A DNA stretch of 64,000 bases from Janthinobacterium sp. PAMC25594 (GCF_019443505.1 NZ_CP080377.1:248001-312000), one strand, 5' to 3'; counted from the stretch's first letter, positions 8,859-18,681 are shown. Notes: generated from the letters alone by a model not told the origin. Numbers and translations are program-made.

Positions 8859-9823
8859 ACGCCGCGATCGACCCACGCGCCGCCCGCGCGGCGGCGCAAT
8901 GGCTGGTGCGCCTGCACGGCGGCGCCTTGACTCCAGATGAGCAGCAAGCGTTCCAGGCCTGGCGCGCCAGCGATCCCGCGCATGCAGCGGCCTGGCAGCG
9001 GGCCGAGCTGGTGTGCGGCACCCTGGCCAGCGTGCCGTCCGCGCTGCGCCAGACGGCGGAGGCGGCGCCGAAGTCGCCGCAGCGGCGTGCCGTGCTCTAC
9101 GGCCTGGCGGGGCTGATCGCGGCCGGGCCGGCGCTGTGGCTGGCCAGCCAGTCGGCGCCCTGGCAAGCATGGCGCGCCACTATCCGCACGGCCAGGGGCG
9201 AAATCCGCCACATGACATTGCCGGATGGCACGCAACTGGTGCTCAATACGGACACGGCCATCGACGTGCGCTTTGACGGCGCGGCGCGGCTGGTGGTCTT
9301 GCATGCGGGCGAGCTCCACGTCGCCACGGCGCACGACGGGGCCGTGCCCGCACGCCCTTTCCTCGTGCGCAGCAGCAATGGCAGCGTGCGCGCGCTGGGT
9401 ACGCGCTTCAGCGTGCGCCAGGGCGGCAGCGTGCTGGCGCCGCGCACGCAGGTCAGTGTGAGCGAGGGGGCCGTCGAGATCCTGCCGGCGCAAGCGCCCG
9501 ACGCCTTGCGCCGGGTCAATGCGGGCCGGCAGGGCAGTTTCGATGATCGTGCCGTTTCCTCCTTGTCGCCGCTGACGCCGCATGCTGCCGGCTGGCTGCA
9601 GGGTGTGCTGATCGCCGAGCGCATGCCGCTGGGCGAGGTGCTGGCCCAGGTGGCGCGCTATCGCTACGGCGTGCTGCGCTGCGATCCGGCGCTCGCAGCC
9701 ATGCCCGTGGACGGCATTTTCCAGCTGAACGACCCGGACAACATCCTGCTCTTGCTGCAACATTCCTTGCCGATCCGGCTGGCGCACCGCACGCGCTACT
9801 GGATCAGTGTCGAGGCGGCTTGA
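8855..9823 (+). CDS. fecR: FecR-type sigma regulator (inner membrane)
   Basis: A 322-residue FecR family protein. The N-terminal cytoplasmic domain (AAQWLVRLHGGALTPDEQQAFQ, then WRASDPAHAAAWQRAE) binds the sigma factor. One transmembrane helix follows at about residues 80-98. The periplasmic FecR domain contains GEIRHMTLPDGTQLVLNTDT and NGSVRALGTRFSVR, and the C-terminal part contacts the receptor signalling domain. It starts at GTG 8855, overlapping the fecI stop by four bases. The three genes fecI-fecR-receptor form a standard cell-surface signalling unit. The substrate is set by the receptor downstream. Confidence 0.9.
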   Translation: MNAAIDPRAARAAAQWLVRLHGGALTPDEQQAFQAWRASDPAHAAAWQRAELVCGTLASVPSALRQTAEAAPKSPQRRAVLYGLAGLIAAGPALWLASQSAPWQAWRATIRTARGEIRHMTLPDGTQLVLNTDTAIDVRFDGAARLVVLHAGELHVATAHDGAVPARPFLVRSSNGSVRALGTRFSVRQGGSVLAPRTQVSVSEGAVEILPAQAPDALRRVNAGRQGSFDDRAVSSLSPLTPHAAGWLQGVLIAERMPLGEVLAQVARYRYGVLRCDPALAAMPVDGIFQLNDPDNILLLLQHSLPIRLAHRTRYWISVEAA

Positions 9824-9827
9824 GATT

Positions 9828-9915
9828 GTCGGCTTACGCATGGCCTTGCCACGCTAAGCCGACCTACGCCTGTCGGGTATGGTAGGTCGGCTTAGCCCGC
9901 AGGGCGTAAGCCGAC
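9828..9915. repeat. Nested inverted repeat between fecR and receptor
   Basis: Outer arms GTCGGCTTACGC (9828-9839) and GCGTAAGCCGAC (9904-9915) are exact complements. Inner arms GCTAAGCCGACCTAC (9853-9867) and GTAGGTCGGCTTAGC (9882-9896) are also exact complements around a 14-nt loop. It resembles an intergenic REP-like or miniature element and would form a long hairpin in the transcript between fecR and the receptor gene. Confidence 0.7.
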
Positions 9916-10008
9916 GTGCTCCAATTTACTTCTTGCCTGTCCCTTTTTTCGGATTGCTTCGTCATACAAGGTAGAGAACGAACAATCCGAACCATCGAAA
10001 GGGTCCAC

Positions 10009-12504
10009 ATGGCTTTGCAGTACCGCAGCTTGACAACAGCACGCATGACGCTCCATCCCACCACCGGCGCCGTGCGCGCCGCGCTGGTCCTGTTCCTCGC
10101 CGTGGGCGCGGCCGGCGCCGGTTTGCCGCACATGGCGCTGGCGGCCGAGTCCCGCCCGGCCGCCAACTTGCGCGATTACAGTATTCCCGCCGGCAGCCTG
10201 CGCGATGCGCTGGCCTCGTTTGCCATCGCCGCCGGCGTCAACCTGTCCACGCAGGGCGTGGCGCTGGACGGCCTGGCGACGCCGGGCTTGCAGGGCCGCC
10301 ATGGCGTCGCGGCCGGTTTGCAAAAACTGCTGCAGGGCAGCGGCCTCGAAGTGCTTGAAAACGGCAATGGCAATTACTTGTTGCGTAAAATCAATATCAG
10401 TACGGCCGATGGCGGCCTCGACAGCATGCCCGCCGTGATCGTCAGTGCCGAGGCGGACCGCGCCACGGAAGGCACGGGGCTATACACGTCGAGGAGTCTG
10501 TCGACGGCCACGGGGCTGAATCTGTCGCAGCGCCACACGCCGCAAACGGTCAGCGTGATGTCGCGCCAGCAAATGGAAGATTTCGATCTGACCACCTTGC
10601 AGGATGTGGCGCGCGCCACGCCCGGCCTGTATGGCAAGACGCAGGGCGTATCCGACCAGGAAACCACGTATTTTGCGCGCGGTTTTGCCTTGAGCCACGT
10701 GAATGTCGATGGCTTGCCGCTCGATGTGACGGGTTTCAATGAGCGCAACGTTTCGGCCGACATGCTGATGTACGACCGCGTGGAAGTGGTGCGCGGCGCC
10801 ACCGGGTTGATGGAAGGGGCGGGCGCGCCGTCGGGCAGCATCAACATGATACGCAAGCGCCCCGCGGCCACGCCCCTGTTGAACGCGTCCGCCCACCTGG
10901 GCAGCTGGAAGGACCGGCAATTGACGGTCGATGCCAGCAATGCCCTGAATGACTCGGGCAGCCTGCGCGGCAGAGTGGCGGCCAGCTGGCGCGACAGCGA
11001 CAGCTTTGTCGACGTGGTCAACCATACCAATGGCACCGTGTATGCGATTTTGGAGGCGGACCTGACGCCGTCGACCACGGCCGGCATCGGTTTTTCGCGC
11101 CAGCACAGCCGCACCGACGGCGTGTTCGTCGGCTTGCCGACCTTGCCCGACGGCCGCCACACGGACTTGCCCCGCTCGACTTTCCTGAACAATGCCGACT
11201 CGTTCCAGAAACGCGACAACAACGTCGTCTTCGCCGACCTGGAAACGCAGCTGGAGAAGGGCTGGCGCAGCCGCTTCGCCATCACGCGCATCGATGCCTC
11301 ATCCTCGACGCGCAATACCACCAACAGCCGTGTCGATGGCGAAACGTATCTGCTGGAACAGTCTGAAACGGGCTGGAAGTACAACACGCAACAAGTGGTG
11401 GCCGACTGGCGCTTGAGCGGCCCCGTCACCTGGTTCGGCCGCCAGCATGACGTCATCGTCGGCGCCAGCTACCGCCATGACGATTCGGACGCGGGCCAGA
11501 GCTGGGACGGTGCGGGAAAGCGCGTGTTCGATCTGCGCCAGTGGAATCCCCGCGCCTACCCGATGCGCGGCGCGCCGTTCGAGCCCTACAACTGGGGCCG
11601 CAAGACGGACGAGAAGGGCATTTATGCGGCCGGCAACTTCAGCCTGGCCGATCCGCTGCGCCTGGTGCTGGGCGGGCGCTTCGGCTGGTATGCGCAGGAT
11701 GTCACGGGCTGGTATTCCACCAATCCGACGTGGCGCCGCGACCTGACGGAAAACGCGAAGTTTACGCCGTACGCGGGTCTGGTCTACGACCTGGACGCGC
11801 ACCATTCCGTGTATGCGAGCGGCACGCAGATCTTCCAGCCGCAAAGCGTGCTCGATGTCAAGGGCAATACCTTGCCGCCGTTGAGCGGCACCAACCTGGA
11901 AGTGGGCGTCAAGGGAGAGTATTTTGGCGGCAGGCTCAATGCCAGCGGCGCCCTGTTCCGCATCAAGCAGAATAACCGTGCCATGGCCGATGAAGTCAAT
12001 TGTCCCACGGGCGGCGCCATCTACTGCGCCCGCGCGGTCGGGCAGGTAAAAAGTGAAGGCGTCGACTTGCAGTTGTCGGGCTCGCCTCTGCCGGGCTGGC
12101 AGATCGCGGGCGGCTACACCTATGTGCTGGCCAAGTACACGAAAGACAGCGTGGCGGCGAATATCGGCCAGCGCATCGCCACGGATGAGCCGAAGCAATT
12201 GTTCAAGCTGTACACGACGGTGCAGCTGGGCGGCAGCCTGGCGCGCTGGAATCTGGGCGCCTCCGTGACCGCGCAGGACAAGATTTACCGGAGCGACACG
12301 GCTTACCTGACGCAGCAGGGCGGCTACGCCATCGTCGGCCTGACGGCCGGCTACCGCCTCAGCGAGCAGCTGCAACTGCGCGTGAGTGTCGACAACGTGC
12401 TCGATCGCCGCTACTACCAGGGCCTCGGCTATGCCTGGTCGGGCGGGCTGGAACGCTACGGCGCGCCGCGCAGCGTGCTGCTGTCCCTGAATTACAAGCT
12501 GTAG
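10009..12504 (+). CDS. TonB-dependent ferric-siderophore receptor with signalling domain
   Basis: An 831-residue outer-membrane receptor. After an N-terminal signal (hydrophobic AALVLFLAVGAAGAG, cleavage near MALAAES) comes a secretin/TonB N-terminal (STN) domain (DYSIPAGSLRDALASFA..., about residues 50-125), the signalling module that contacts FecR. A plug domain follows (TPQTVSVMSRQQMEDF, VEVVRGATGLMEGAGAPSG), then a 22-strand barrel ending in LSLNYKL. GAAAGGG precedes ATG 10009; the frame is open from 9916 but that extension lacks sense as a signal. The FpvA/FecA architecture and the neighbouring fecIR suggest that siderophore binding induces its own gene. The ligand cannot be read from the sequence. 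Confidence 0.92.
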   Translation: MALQYRSLTTARMTLHPTTGAVRAALVLFLAVGAAGAGLPHMALAAESRPAANLRDYSIPAGSLRDALASFAIAAGVNLSTQGVALDGLATPGLQGRHGVAAGLQKLLQGSGLEVLENGNGNYLLRKINISTADGGLDSMPAVIVSAEADRATEGTGLYTSRSLSTATGLNLSQRHTPQTVSVMSRQQMEDFDLTTLQDVARATPGLYGKTQGVSDQETTYFARGFALSHVNVDGLPLDVTGFNERNVSADMLMYDRVEVVRGATGLMEGAGAPSGSINMIRKRPAATPLLNASAHLGSWKDRQLTVDASNALNDSGSLRGRVAASWRDSDSFVDVVNHTNGTVYAILEADLTPSTTAGIGFSRQHSRTDGVFVGLPTLPDGRHTDLPRSTFLNNADSFQKRDNNVVFADLETQLEKGWRSRFAITRIDASSSTRNTTNSRVDGETYLLEQSETGWKYNTQQVVADWRLSGPVTWFGRQHDVIVGASYRHDDSDAGQSWDGAGKRVFDLRQWNPRAYPMRGAPFEPYNWGRKTDEKGIYAAGNFSLADPLRLVLGGRFGWYAQDVTGWYSTNPTWRRDLTENAKFTPYAGLVYDLDAHHSVYASGTQIFQPQSVLDVKGNTLPPLSGTNLEVGVKGEYFGGRLNASGALFRIKQNNRAMADEVNCPTGGAIYCARAVGQVKSEGVDLQLSGSPLPGWQIAGGYTYVLAKYTKDSVAANIGQRIATDEPKQLFKLYTTVQLGGSLARWNLGASVTAQDKIYRSDTAYLTQQGGYAIVGLTAGYRLSEQLQLRVSVDNVLDRRYYQGLGYAWSGGLERYGAPRSVLLSLNYKL

Positions 12505-12579
12505 CGGCTGCGCCAGCGGAGCGCGTCCGGGCGGGCGCCTCTGCTACACTGCCGCCGTCTTCACTTTCACACTGCTCCC

Positions 12580-12948
12580 ATGTCCGCCACGCCAGTCCTG
12601 ACGCCCCTGAAAAGCGCTTTCCAGCAATCGCGCACCGAGAATAACATCGAGCTGATCCTGCCCGAACTGCTGGCCGCGCAATTGCACGTCGTCATCGGCG
12701 GGCAGAGCGAGCAGATCGACCTGTTTCTCGTGCCGTCGCCGAACCCGGAGCGCCAGTGCGTGACGGTGGCGGAAGACCCGGCCTTCCTGGACGGCATCGC
12801 GTTTCCCAAGATTCCCGTCACGGGCGCGCAGCTGATCGCGTCGATTCCGCCCGAGATCGAGATCGTTATCCTGCATGGCGATGGCGCCAACTACCTGACG
12901 CGCGAGCAACTGGCGTGGTTCCGCCGCATGCTGGCACCAGCCGCTTGA
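12580..12948 (+). CDS. SseB-like small cytoplasmic protein
   Basis: A 122-residue protein without signal peptide or membrane helix. The pattern of a hydrophobic LHVVIGG strand, a variable loop, the segment FPKIPVTGAQLIASIPPEIEIVI and a final YLTREQLAWFRR helix resembles the SseB-type fold, but I cannot confirm it. It starts at ATG 12580. Its stop overlaps the possible TTG start of the next membrane protein, so the two are probably co-translated. Function unknown. Confidence 0.5.
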   Translation: MSATPVLTPLKSAFQQSRTENNIELILPELLAAQLHVVIGGQSEQIDLFLVPSPNPERQCVTVAEDPAFLDGIAFPKIPVTGAQLIASIPPEIEIVILHGDGANYLTREQLAWFRRMLAPAA

Positions 12949-13601
12949 GCGGCATTCCCGCCGCGCCTTGCAAGCCGGCGCGCGCCGAATGGATCCGCTT
13001 TTCACCGGCCGACGATGCCAGCTCGCATGCGGCGATGATGGTCAATCTGCGTCCCGTGCTGTGGCGCAGCGTGCTGCTGGGCGGCTGCGCCCTGATCCTC
13101 GCCTTTGTCCTGCAAGCCGTCTGGCGCGACGTGTCGTACGCGGGCGAGGTGGTGCTGTTGCTCCTGCCGGCGCTGGTCGCCTGGATCGTCGGCCTGGTCC
13201 TGCTGCCGGATCGCAATCTGTCTTTTCATGTCGAGCTCAACGACGCCGGCCTGTTGCTGCGCCGGGTGGCGCGGCGTCTGCCCGGCCATGAGAAGACGCT
13301 GCAGCTGGCGCCGCGGCAGATACGCGCGCTCGAGGTGGTCAGCTATGCGGGCCCGGTCGATGTCTACCGCGGCGGGCCGCCGATGGCGCGCCTGGAGCTG
13401 CTGCTGCACACGACCCTCAAGGACTGCCCGCTGATCCGCGTGGTGGGCATGGATTTGCCCGTGCCGCAGCGCTGGTCGTTGCGGCAGATCAAGGACGAGC
13501 TGAGCCGCCGTTGTACGCTGGCCGGCATCCCCGTGGCCGTGCGGGCCGGTCCCTCCTATCAGTCATCTTCCGCGATACGCGCGCAGTGGCCGCCCGCCTG
13601 A
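12945..13601 (+). CDS. Two-helix membrane protein of unknown function
   Basis: Two adjacent hydrophobic helices (SVLLGGCALILAFVLQAV and VVLLLLPALVAWIVGLVLL) are followed by a soluble C-terminal domain of about 130 residues (HVELNDAGLLLRRVARRLPG...). No family is recognised; the layout recalls small PH-like membrane proteins. The start is uncertain. TTG 12945 overlaps the preceding stop, and the stretch EWIRFSPADDASSHAA after it has coding-like third positions, but ATG 13035 immediately before the first helix is a simpler alternative and neither has a good ribosome binding site. Confidence 0.5.
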   Translation: MSGIPAAPCKPARAEWIRFSPADDASSHAAMMVNLRPVLWRSVLLGGCALILAFVLQAVWRDVSYAGEVVLLLLPALVAWIVGLVLLPDRNLSFHVELNDAGLLLRRVARRLPGHEKTLQLAPRQIRALEVVSYAGPVDVYRGGPPMARLELLLHTTLKDCPLIRVVGMDLPVPQRWSLRQIKDELSRRCTLAGIPVAVRAGPSYQSSSAIRAQWPPA

Positions 13602-13958
13602 GCGGCGGGGCCTTGTCGCATCAGGGCTGCAGAATATTATCTTTATTGCTATGATATTGCTGAAGTCCTATGAATATTTTCGCAAAGCAACTATACTTAT
13701 AGCTCTTTAAAAAAATCATCGTCACGCTGGCGGCCAGCTATCCGCGCCAGAGTTCGTACGTATTCCGCCTGTTCTCTCTGAACGGGCACCTTTCCCCCGC
13801 GCGGCAGGCGTGGGCGTGATGACCGAGCCTTGCCCTGGTCGATTGCTGCCGTTGTCATTTTCGCTGTATTGCCGCTTTACTCAAAAGCCTGGCACCGGCG
13901 CGCGGTGCGCTGTCATGTTTTGCGACGTCACGTTTCACTCTATGTAGTTCACGACAGT
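13602..13958 (+). promoter_or_regulatory. AT-rich leader upstream of the hybrid kinase
   Basis: No gene is supported in these 357 bases. Around 13630-13730 the sequence turns markedly AT-rich, with TATACT at 13692-13697 as a possible -10 box and no convincing -35. The kinase frame is open back to 13830, but that extension (with WHRRAVRCHVLRRH) does not look like coding sequence, so it is treated as untranslated leader. Confidence 0.35.
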
Positions 13959-16900
13959 ATGCTGAGTTCCATCTTTGCCTTTTCGACCGATACCGTGCCG
14001 TACATCTACGGCACGCACGATGCCTGGCTGGTGCTGTTTTCCATCGGTATCGCCATCTTTGCCTCGTTCATGGCCCTGCAGATCGCCGGCATGGCGCGCA
14101 GCAGCGAGCGCGGCTTCCAGCGCCAGACGGCCATCATCACGGGCGCCATCGCGCTCGGCGGCGGCATCTGGTCGATGCACTTCATCGGCATGCTGGCTTT
14201 CGATATCTGCACGCGCGTGTCGTTCGAACCCGCTCTGACCCTGTTGTCGATGCTGCCCGGCGTGGCCGCGTCGTGGGTGGCGCTGAACCTGCTGGCGCGC
14301 CCGCGCATCAGCTGGCGCCAGCTGGTGGTGGGCGGCGTGCTGGTGGGGCTGGGCATCGGCTCCATGCATTACAGCGGCATGGCCGCCATGCAAACTTCGC
14401 TGACCTTGCACTACCAGCCGTGGCTGTTTGCATTGTCGCTGCTGGTGGCCGTCACCATGGCCATGCTGGCGCTGTGGGTACGCTTCGGCCTGAGCGCCAT
14501 GCGCCAGCGTCTCAGTGCGCTGACGGCGCTGCTGGTGAGCAGTGTCGTGATGGGCCTGGCTATTTCCGGCATGCATTACACGGGCATGCTGGCGGCGCGC
14601 TTTTCCGGCACGCCCACGGCGGGCGAGAACACGATTACCGTGCAAGCCTCGTTCGTGGCGCTGGCCGTGGCCCTGATCACCGTCACCCTGACCGTCTTCG
14701 CGGTCGCCGCGAACGGCTTGTTGCGCTACCGCCAGCTGCTGCGCCATGCCAGCGCCAGCGAGTCGCGCCTGCGCGCCATCGTCGATACGGCGGCCGATGG
14801 CCTGATCACCATCGATGGCCAGGGCAAGGTGCGGTCCTTCAATCCCGCCGCGGAAAGCCTGTTTGGCTGGTCCGAAGCGCAGATCGTGGGGCGCGACGCC
14901 AGCGTGCTGCTGCAAGCGGCCGATGCGGCCGCGTACGAGGGCTATTTGCGCGACTACCTGGAAACGGGCGCCGCGCGCATCCTCGACAGCGGACGCGAAC
15001 TCGATGGCCGCCACAAGGATGGCGCCGTGCTGCCCATGCGCGTGGCGATCGGCAAGATCGACACGCCGGGCCAGCCCCTGTTCGTGGCGTTTGTCACGGA
15101 CATGCGCTCGTCGCGCAGCATGGAGCAGGCGCTGAAGGACAGCGAGCGCCAGTACCGCACTCTGATCCGAAACATCCCCGGCGTGTCCTTCCACTGCAGC
15201 TTCGCGCCCGAATGGAAGATGATTTTCATCAGCGACGCCGTCTTCAACCTGACGGGCTGGATGCCGCAGGACTTCATCGAAGGGCGGGTCAGGCTGTTCG
15301 AGCTCGTGCATCCGGACGACCGCCAGCGCGTCAACGACACCTGCGTGCAGGCGGCCGGCGAGAAGCGCGATTTCGAGAACGTCTACCGCCTGATCCACCG
15401 CGACGGGCGCGAACGCTGGGTGCGCGAAAGCAGCGGCCCCGTGCTCGACAACGACGGCGTGGTGCGCTGGATCGACGGCGTCATCCTCGACATCACGGAA
15501 AGCGAATTGCGCAACGCCGAATACGAAGGCAAGGTGACGGCCATCTCGCGCGCGACGGCCGTCATCGAGTTCGACCTGCAGGGGCGCATCCTGGCGGCCA
15601 ACCAGAATTTCCTCGACCTGGTCGGCTACCGGCTCGATGACGTGCTGGGTCTGCATCACAGCATCTTCTGCGAACCGGCTTATGTGACTTCGCCCGACTA
15701 CATCGCGTTCTGGCAGCAGCTGGCGCAGGGCGAATTCAATACGGGCGAGTACAAGCGCATCGACAAGCAGGGCCGGGAAGTGTGGATACAGGCCTCGTAC
15801 AACCCGATCTTCAACGCGGACGGCAAGCCGTTCAAGGTGGTCAAGCTGGCCACCGACGTCAGCGAGCGGCGCGCCATGCAGGAAAACCTGCGCGCGGCGA
15901 AAGACCGCGCCGAGCTGGCCGCCGAATCGAAAACCAGCTTCCTGGCCAACATGAGCCATGAAATCCGCACGCCGATGAATGCCATCATCGGCTTTACGGA
16001 AGTGCTGCTGGGGACCGCCCTGGACAGCCTGCAGCGCCGCCACCTGGGCACGGTGCGCCAGTCCGCGCGCTCCTTGCTGGAGCTGCTCAACGACATCCTC
16101 GACACGGCCAAGCTGGAAAAAGGCGCCACCGAGCTGGAACTGGTGGACTTTTCGCTGCCGGACCTGGTCGACCACGTGGCCGCCTCCCTGCGCGTCACGG
16201 CGCAGGCGCGCGACCTGGTGCTGCATGTGGACGTCGATCCGGGCATGGGTCAGTTCTTCCTGGGCGACGCGCGCCGGCTGCAGCAGGTGCTGACGAATTT
16301 GATCGGCAACGCCGTCAAGTTCACGGAAGTGGGCCATGTGCGCGTGGCCGTCGCCATGCAGGGCGAGCAGGTGCATATCGCCGTGCACGACACGGGCATC
16401 GGCATCCCCGCCGACCGCCTGGACAAGATCTTCGCGCCATTCACGCAAGCCGATTCTTCGATGAGCCGCCGCTTTGGCGGCACGGGCCTGGGCACGACGA
16501 TTTCGCTGCAGCTGGTCGAACTGATGGGGGGCACCATCACGGTGGAAAGCACCCTGGGCGTGGGCAGCGTGTTTCACGTGCTGCTGCCGCTGGCGCCGGG
16601 CAAGGCCGTGGCGCGCCGCAGCGAACAGCCCGTGGTGGCCTTGCCGCCGCTGCGCATCCTGGTGGCCGATGACGTGCCGCAGAACGTGGAGCTGCTGCTG
16701 ATCAGCCTTGGCGCGGCCGGCCACCAGGTGATCGCCGCCAGCGATGGCGAGAGCGCCGTGCGCGAGTTCAGCCGTGGCAGCTTCGACATCGTCCTGATGG
16801 ACGTGCAGATGCCGCGCATGGATGGCCTGGAAGCGACACGCCTGATCCGCGTGTACGAGCGCGAACAGGGCTTGAAGGCGACGCCCATCATCGCTCTGAC

Positions 16901-17672
16901 GGCCAGCGTGCTGGAACAGGACCGGCGCGCCGCGCAGACGGCGGGCATGAACGGTTTTGCCTCGAAACCGCTGGAAATGCACAAGCTGACGGCGGAAATC
17001 GCCCGCCTGCTCGATATCGCCGTGGCCATGCCGCCGCCGGCGGCCGGCTCGGCGGCGCGTGCGGCCGCAGGCCAGGTGGACTGGCAGCGCGGCAGCGCCC
17101 TGTGGGGCGGCCGCGAGACCCTGCGGCGGGCCATCGCGCGTTTCGTGCAGGCCAATGGCGATTGCGCCGCCATGCTGGCGGCGGAACTGGAACGTGGCGA
17201 TGGCAGCGTGGCGGGCCACCTGCTGCACCGTATCAAGGGCGCGGCGGGCAACCTGTGCCTGGTGCAGGTCGAAAGCCTGCTGGGACGCATCGAGCAAGCG
17301 ATCGCGCGCCAGTTGCCGGCCACCGAATTGCTGGTGCAGCTGGCGGCCGCCTTCATGGCGCTCGCCGGCGAGCTGGAGATGGACGAAGGGGCGCCTTTGG
17401 TGCCGGTCAACGCAAGGCCTGATGCCGCCGCGCCGCTCGATGCGCCGGCCGCTGGTACCTTGCTGCGGCAAGCCATCGCCAGCCTGGAAGGCGGACAGCT
17501 GGACGACGCCCTGATGGCGCGGATCGCCGCCATGCTGGCGCCGCACGGCCAGCAACAGCGCCTGCAGGCGCTGGCCAGCGCCATCGACGACTTTGAATTT
17601 GCGCGCGCCGCGGACGTGCTGCGCCAGCTGCTGGCGTGGCTGGAGGCTCCCGCGCCGGCCGACCTTTCCTGA
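13959..17672 (+). CDS. MHYT-PAS hybrid sensor histidine kinase with REC and HPt domains
   Basis: A 1237-residue membrane hybrid kinase. Seven N-terminal helices carry three MHYT motifs (MHFIGM near residue 74, MHYSGM near 136, MHYTGM near 206), thought to bind a metal and sense a diatomic gas. Three PAS domains follow (about 265-390, 395-520, 525-640). Then come the HisKA box NMSHEIRTPMNAIIGF (His near 667), an HATPase with HDTGIGIP and RFGGTGLG, a receiver with LMDVQMPRMDG (Asp near 947) and an HPt domain with HRIKGAAGNL (His near 1090). This gives a complete His-Asp-His relay that could end on the HD-GYP regulator 13 bases downstream. The start ATG 13959 directly precedes the first helix; its RBS is weak. 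Confidence 0.9.
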   Translation: MLSSIFAFSTDTVPYIYGTHDAWLVLFSIGIAIFASFMALQIAGMARSSERGFQRQTAIITGAIALGGGIWSMHFIGMLAFDICTRVSFEPALTLLSMLPGVAASWVALNLLARPRISWRQLVVGGVLVGLGIGSMHYSGMAAMQTSLTLHYQPWLFALSLLVAVTMAMLALWVRFGLSAMRQRLSALTALLVSSVVMGLAISGMHYTGMLAARFSGTPTAGENTITVQASFVALAVALITVTLTVFAVAANGLLRYRQLLRHASASESRLRAIVDTAADGLITIDGQGKVRSFNPAAESLFGWSEAQIVGRDASVLLQAADAAAYEGYLRDYLETGAARILDSGRELDGRHKDGAVLPMRVAIGKIDTPGQPLFVAFVTDMRSSRSMEQALKDSERQYRTLIRNIPGVSFHCSFAPEWKMIFISDAVFNLTGWMPQDFIEGRVRLFELVHPDDRQRVNDTCVQAAGEKRDFENVYRLIHRDGRERWVRESSGPVLDNDGVVRWIDGVILDITESELRNAEYEGKVTAISRATAVIEFDLQGRILAANQNFLDLVGYRLDDVLGLHHSIFCEPAYVTSPDYIAFWQQLAQGEFNTGEYKRIDKQGREVWIQASYNPIFNADGKPFKVVKLATDVSERRAMQENLRAAKDRAELAAESKTSFLANMSHEIRTPMNAIIGFTEVLLGTALDSLQRRHLGTVRQSARSLLELLNDILDTAKLEKGATELELVDFSLPDLVDHVAASLRVTAQARDLVLHVDVDPGMGQFFLGDARRLQQVLTNLIGNAVKFTEVGHVRVAVAMQGEQVHIAVHDTGIGIPADRLDKIFAPFTQADSSMSRRFGGTGLGTTISLQLVELMGGTITVESTLGVGSVFHVLLPLAPGKAVARRSEQPVVALPPLRILVADDVPQNVELLLISLGAAGHQVIAASDGESAVREFSRGSFDIVLMDVQMPRMDGLEATRLIRVYEREQGLKATPIIALTASVLEQDRRAAQTAGMNGFASKPLEMHKLTAEIARLLDIAVAMPPPAAGSAARAAAGQVDWQRGSALWGGRETLRRAIARFVQANGDCAAMLAAELERGDGSVAGHLLHRIKGAAGNLCLVQVESLLGRIEQAIARQLPATELLVQLAAAFMALAGELEMDEGAPLVPVNARPDAAAPLDAPAAGTLLRQAIASLEGGQLDDALMARIAAMLAPHGQQQRLQALASAIDDFEFARAADVLRQLLAWLEAPAPADLS

Positions 17673-17685
17673 TATTGGGCCAACG

Positions 17686-18681
17686 ATGACTTTACACGAA
17701 GACAAACCGATCCTGCTGCTGGTGGACGACGAAGCGACGAACCTGCAGGTGCTGCGCCAGATCTTGCAGGATGATTACCGCCTGCTGTATGCCAAGGATG
17801 GCGACAAGGCGCTGGAACTGGCGCAGAACAATCCCGTCGAACTGATCCTGCTCGATATCATGATGCCCGCCATGACGGGCTACGAGGTGTGTCGCCAGCT
17901 CAAGGCCATGCCGGCCACCGCGTCCATCCCCGTCATTTTTGTGACGGCCCTGTGCGACGTGAAGGACGAGGCGGACGGCTTTGACGCCGGCGCCGTCGAC
18001 TACATCACCAAGCCCGTCAGCCCATCCATCGTGCGCGCCCGCGTGCGCACGCATTTGTCGCTGGTCGATGCCGAGGAATTGCGCCGCTCGCGCCTGCAGG
18101 TGATCCAGACCCTGGGCCAGGCGGCCGAATACAAGGATAACGAGACGGGCATGCACGTCATCCGCATGAGCTATTACGCGCGCCAGCTGGCGCTGGCGGC
18201 CGGCTACAGCGCGGCCAGGGCGGAAGATTTGTTGAATGCGGCCCCCATGCACGACGTGGGCAAGATCGGCATCCCCGACGCCATCCTGCAAAAGCCGGGC
18301 AAGCTCGATGCGGACGAATGGAACGTCATGCGCCGCCATGCGGAAATCGGCGCGGCCATCATCGGCGAGCACGCGGGTGGCCTGTTGAAAATGGCGCGCA
18401 TCATCGCCCTGACGCACCACGAGAAATGGGATGGCAGCGGTTATCCGCAAGGCTTGCAAGGCGAGGAAATTCCCCACGAAGGCCGCATCGTCGCCATCGC
18501 CGACGTCTTCGACGCGCTCACCAGCGAACGCCCCTACAAGCGCGCCTGGACGGTCGAAGAGGCCATCGCCACCATGCAGCGCGACAGCGGCACGCACTTC
18601 GATCCGACCCTGCTGGCGCTGTTCATCGAACAGCTGCCGGCCATGCTGGAGATCAAGGACAAGTGGCGCGAGCCGGCGTGA
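17686..18681 (+). CDS. Response regulator with HD-GYP cyclic-di-GMP phosphodiesterase domain
   Basis: A 331-residue protein with an N-terminal receiver (LLLVDDEATN, phosphoacceptor in ILLDIMMPAMTGYE, then VTALCD and YITKPV) and a C-terminal HD-GYP domain. The latter keeps the metal ligands and signature (MHDVGKIGIPDAIL, the HHEKWDGSGYP box, then ADVFDALTSERPYK). It should hydrolyse cyclic-di-GMP when phosphorylated. It starts 13 bases after the hybrid kinase on the same strand, making it the likely target of that kinase's HPt relay. Confidence 0.92.
   Translation: MTLHEDKPILLLVDDEATNLQVLRQILQDDYRLLYAKDGDKALELAQNNPVELILLDIMMPAMTGYEVCRQLKAMPATASIPVIFVTALCDVKDEADGFDAGAVDYITKPVSPSIVRARVRTHLSLVDAEELRRSRLQVIQTLGQAAEYKDNETGMHVIRMSYYARQLALAAGYSAARAEDLLNAAPMHDVGKIGIPDAILQKPGKLDADEWNVMRRHAEIGAAIIGEHAGGLLKMARIIALTHHEKWDGSGYPQGLQGEEIPHEGRIVAIADVFDALTSERPYKRAWTVEEAIATMQRDSGTHFDPTLLALFIEQLPAMLEIKDKWREPA

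Noticed and set aside
13935..17705. 1256-residue open frame antisense to the hybrid kinase
   Set aside because: It is an Arg/His/Gln-rich shadow produced by the strong GC third-position bias of the kinase gene; no family motifs and no ribosome binding site.
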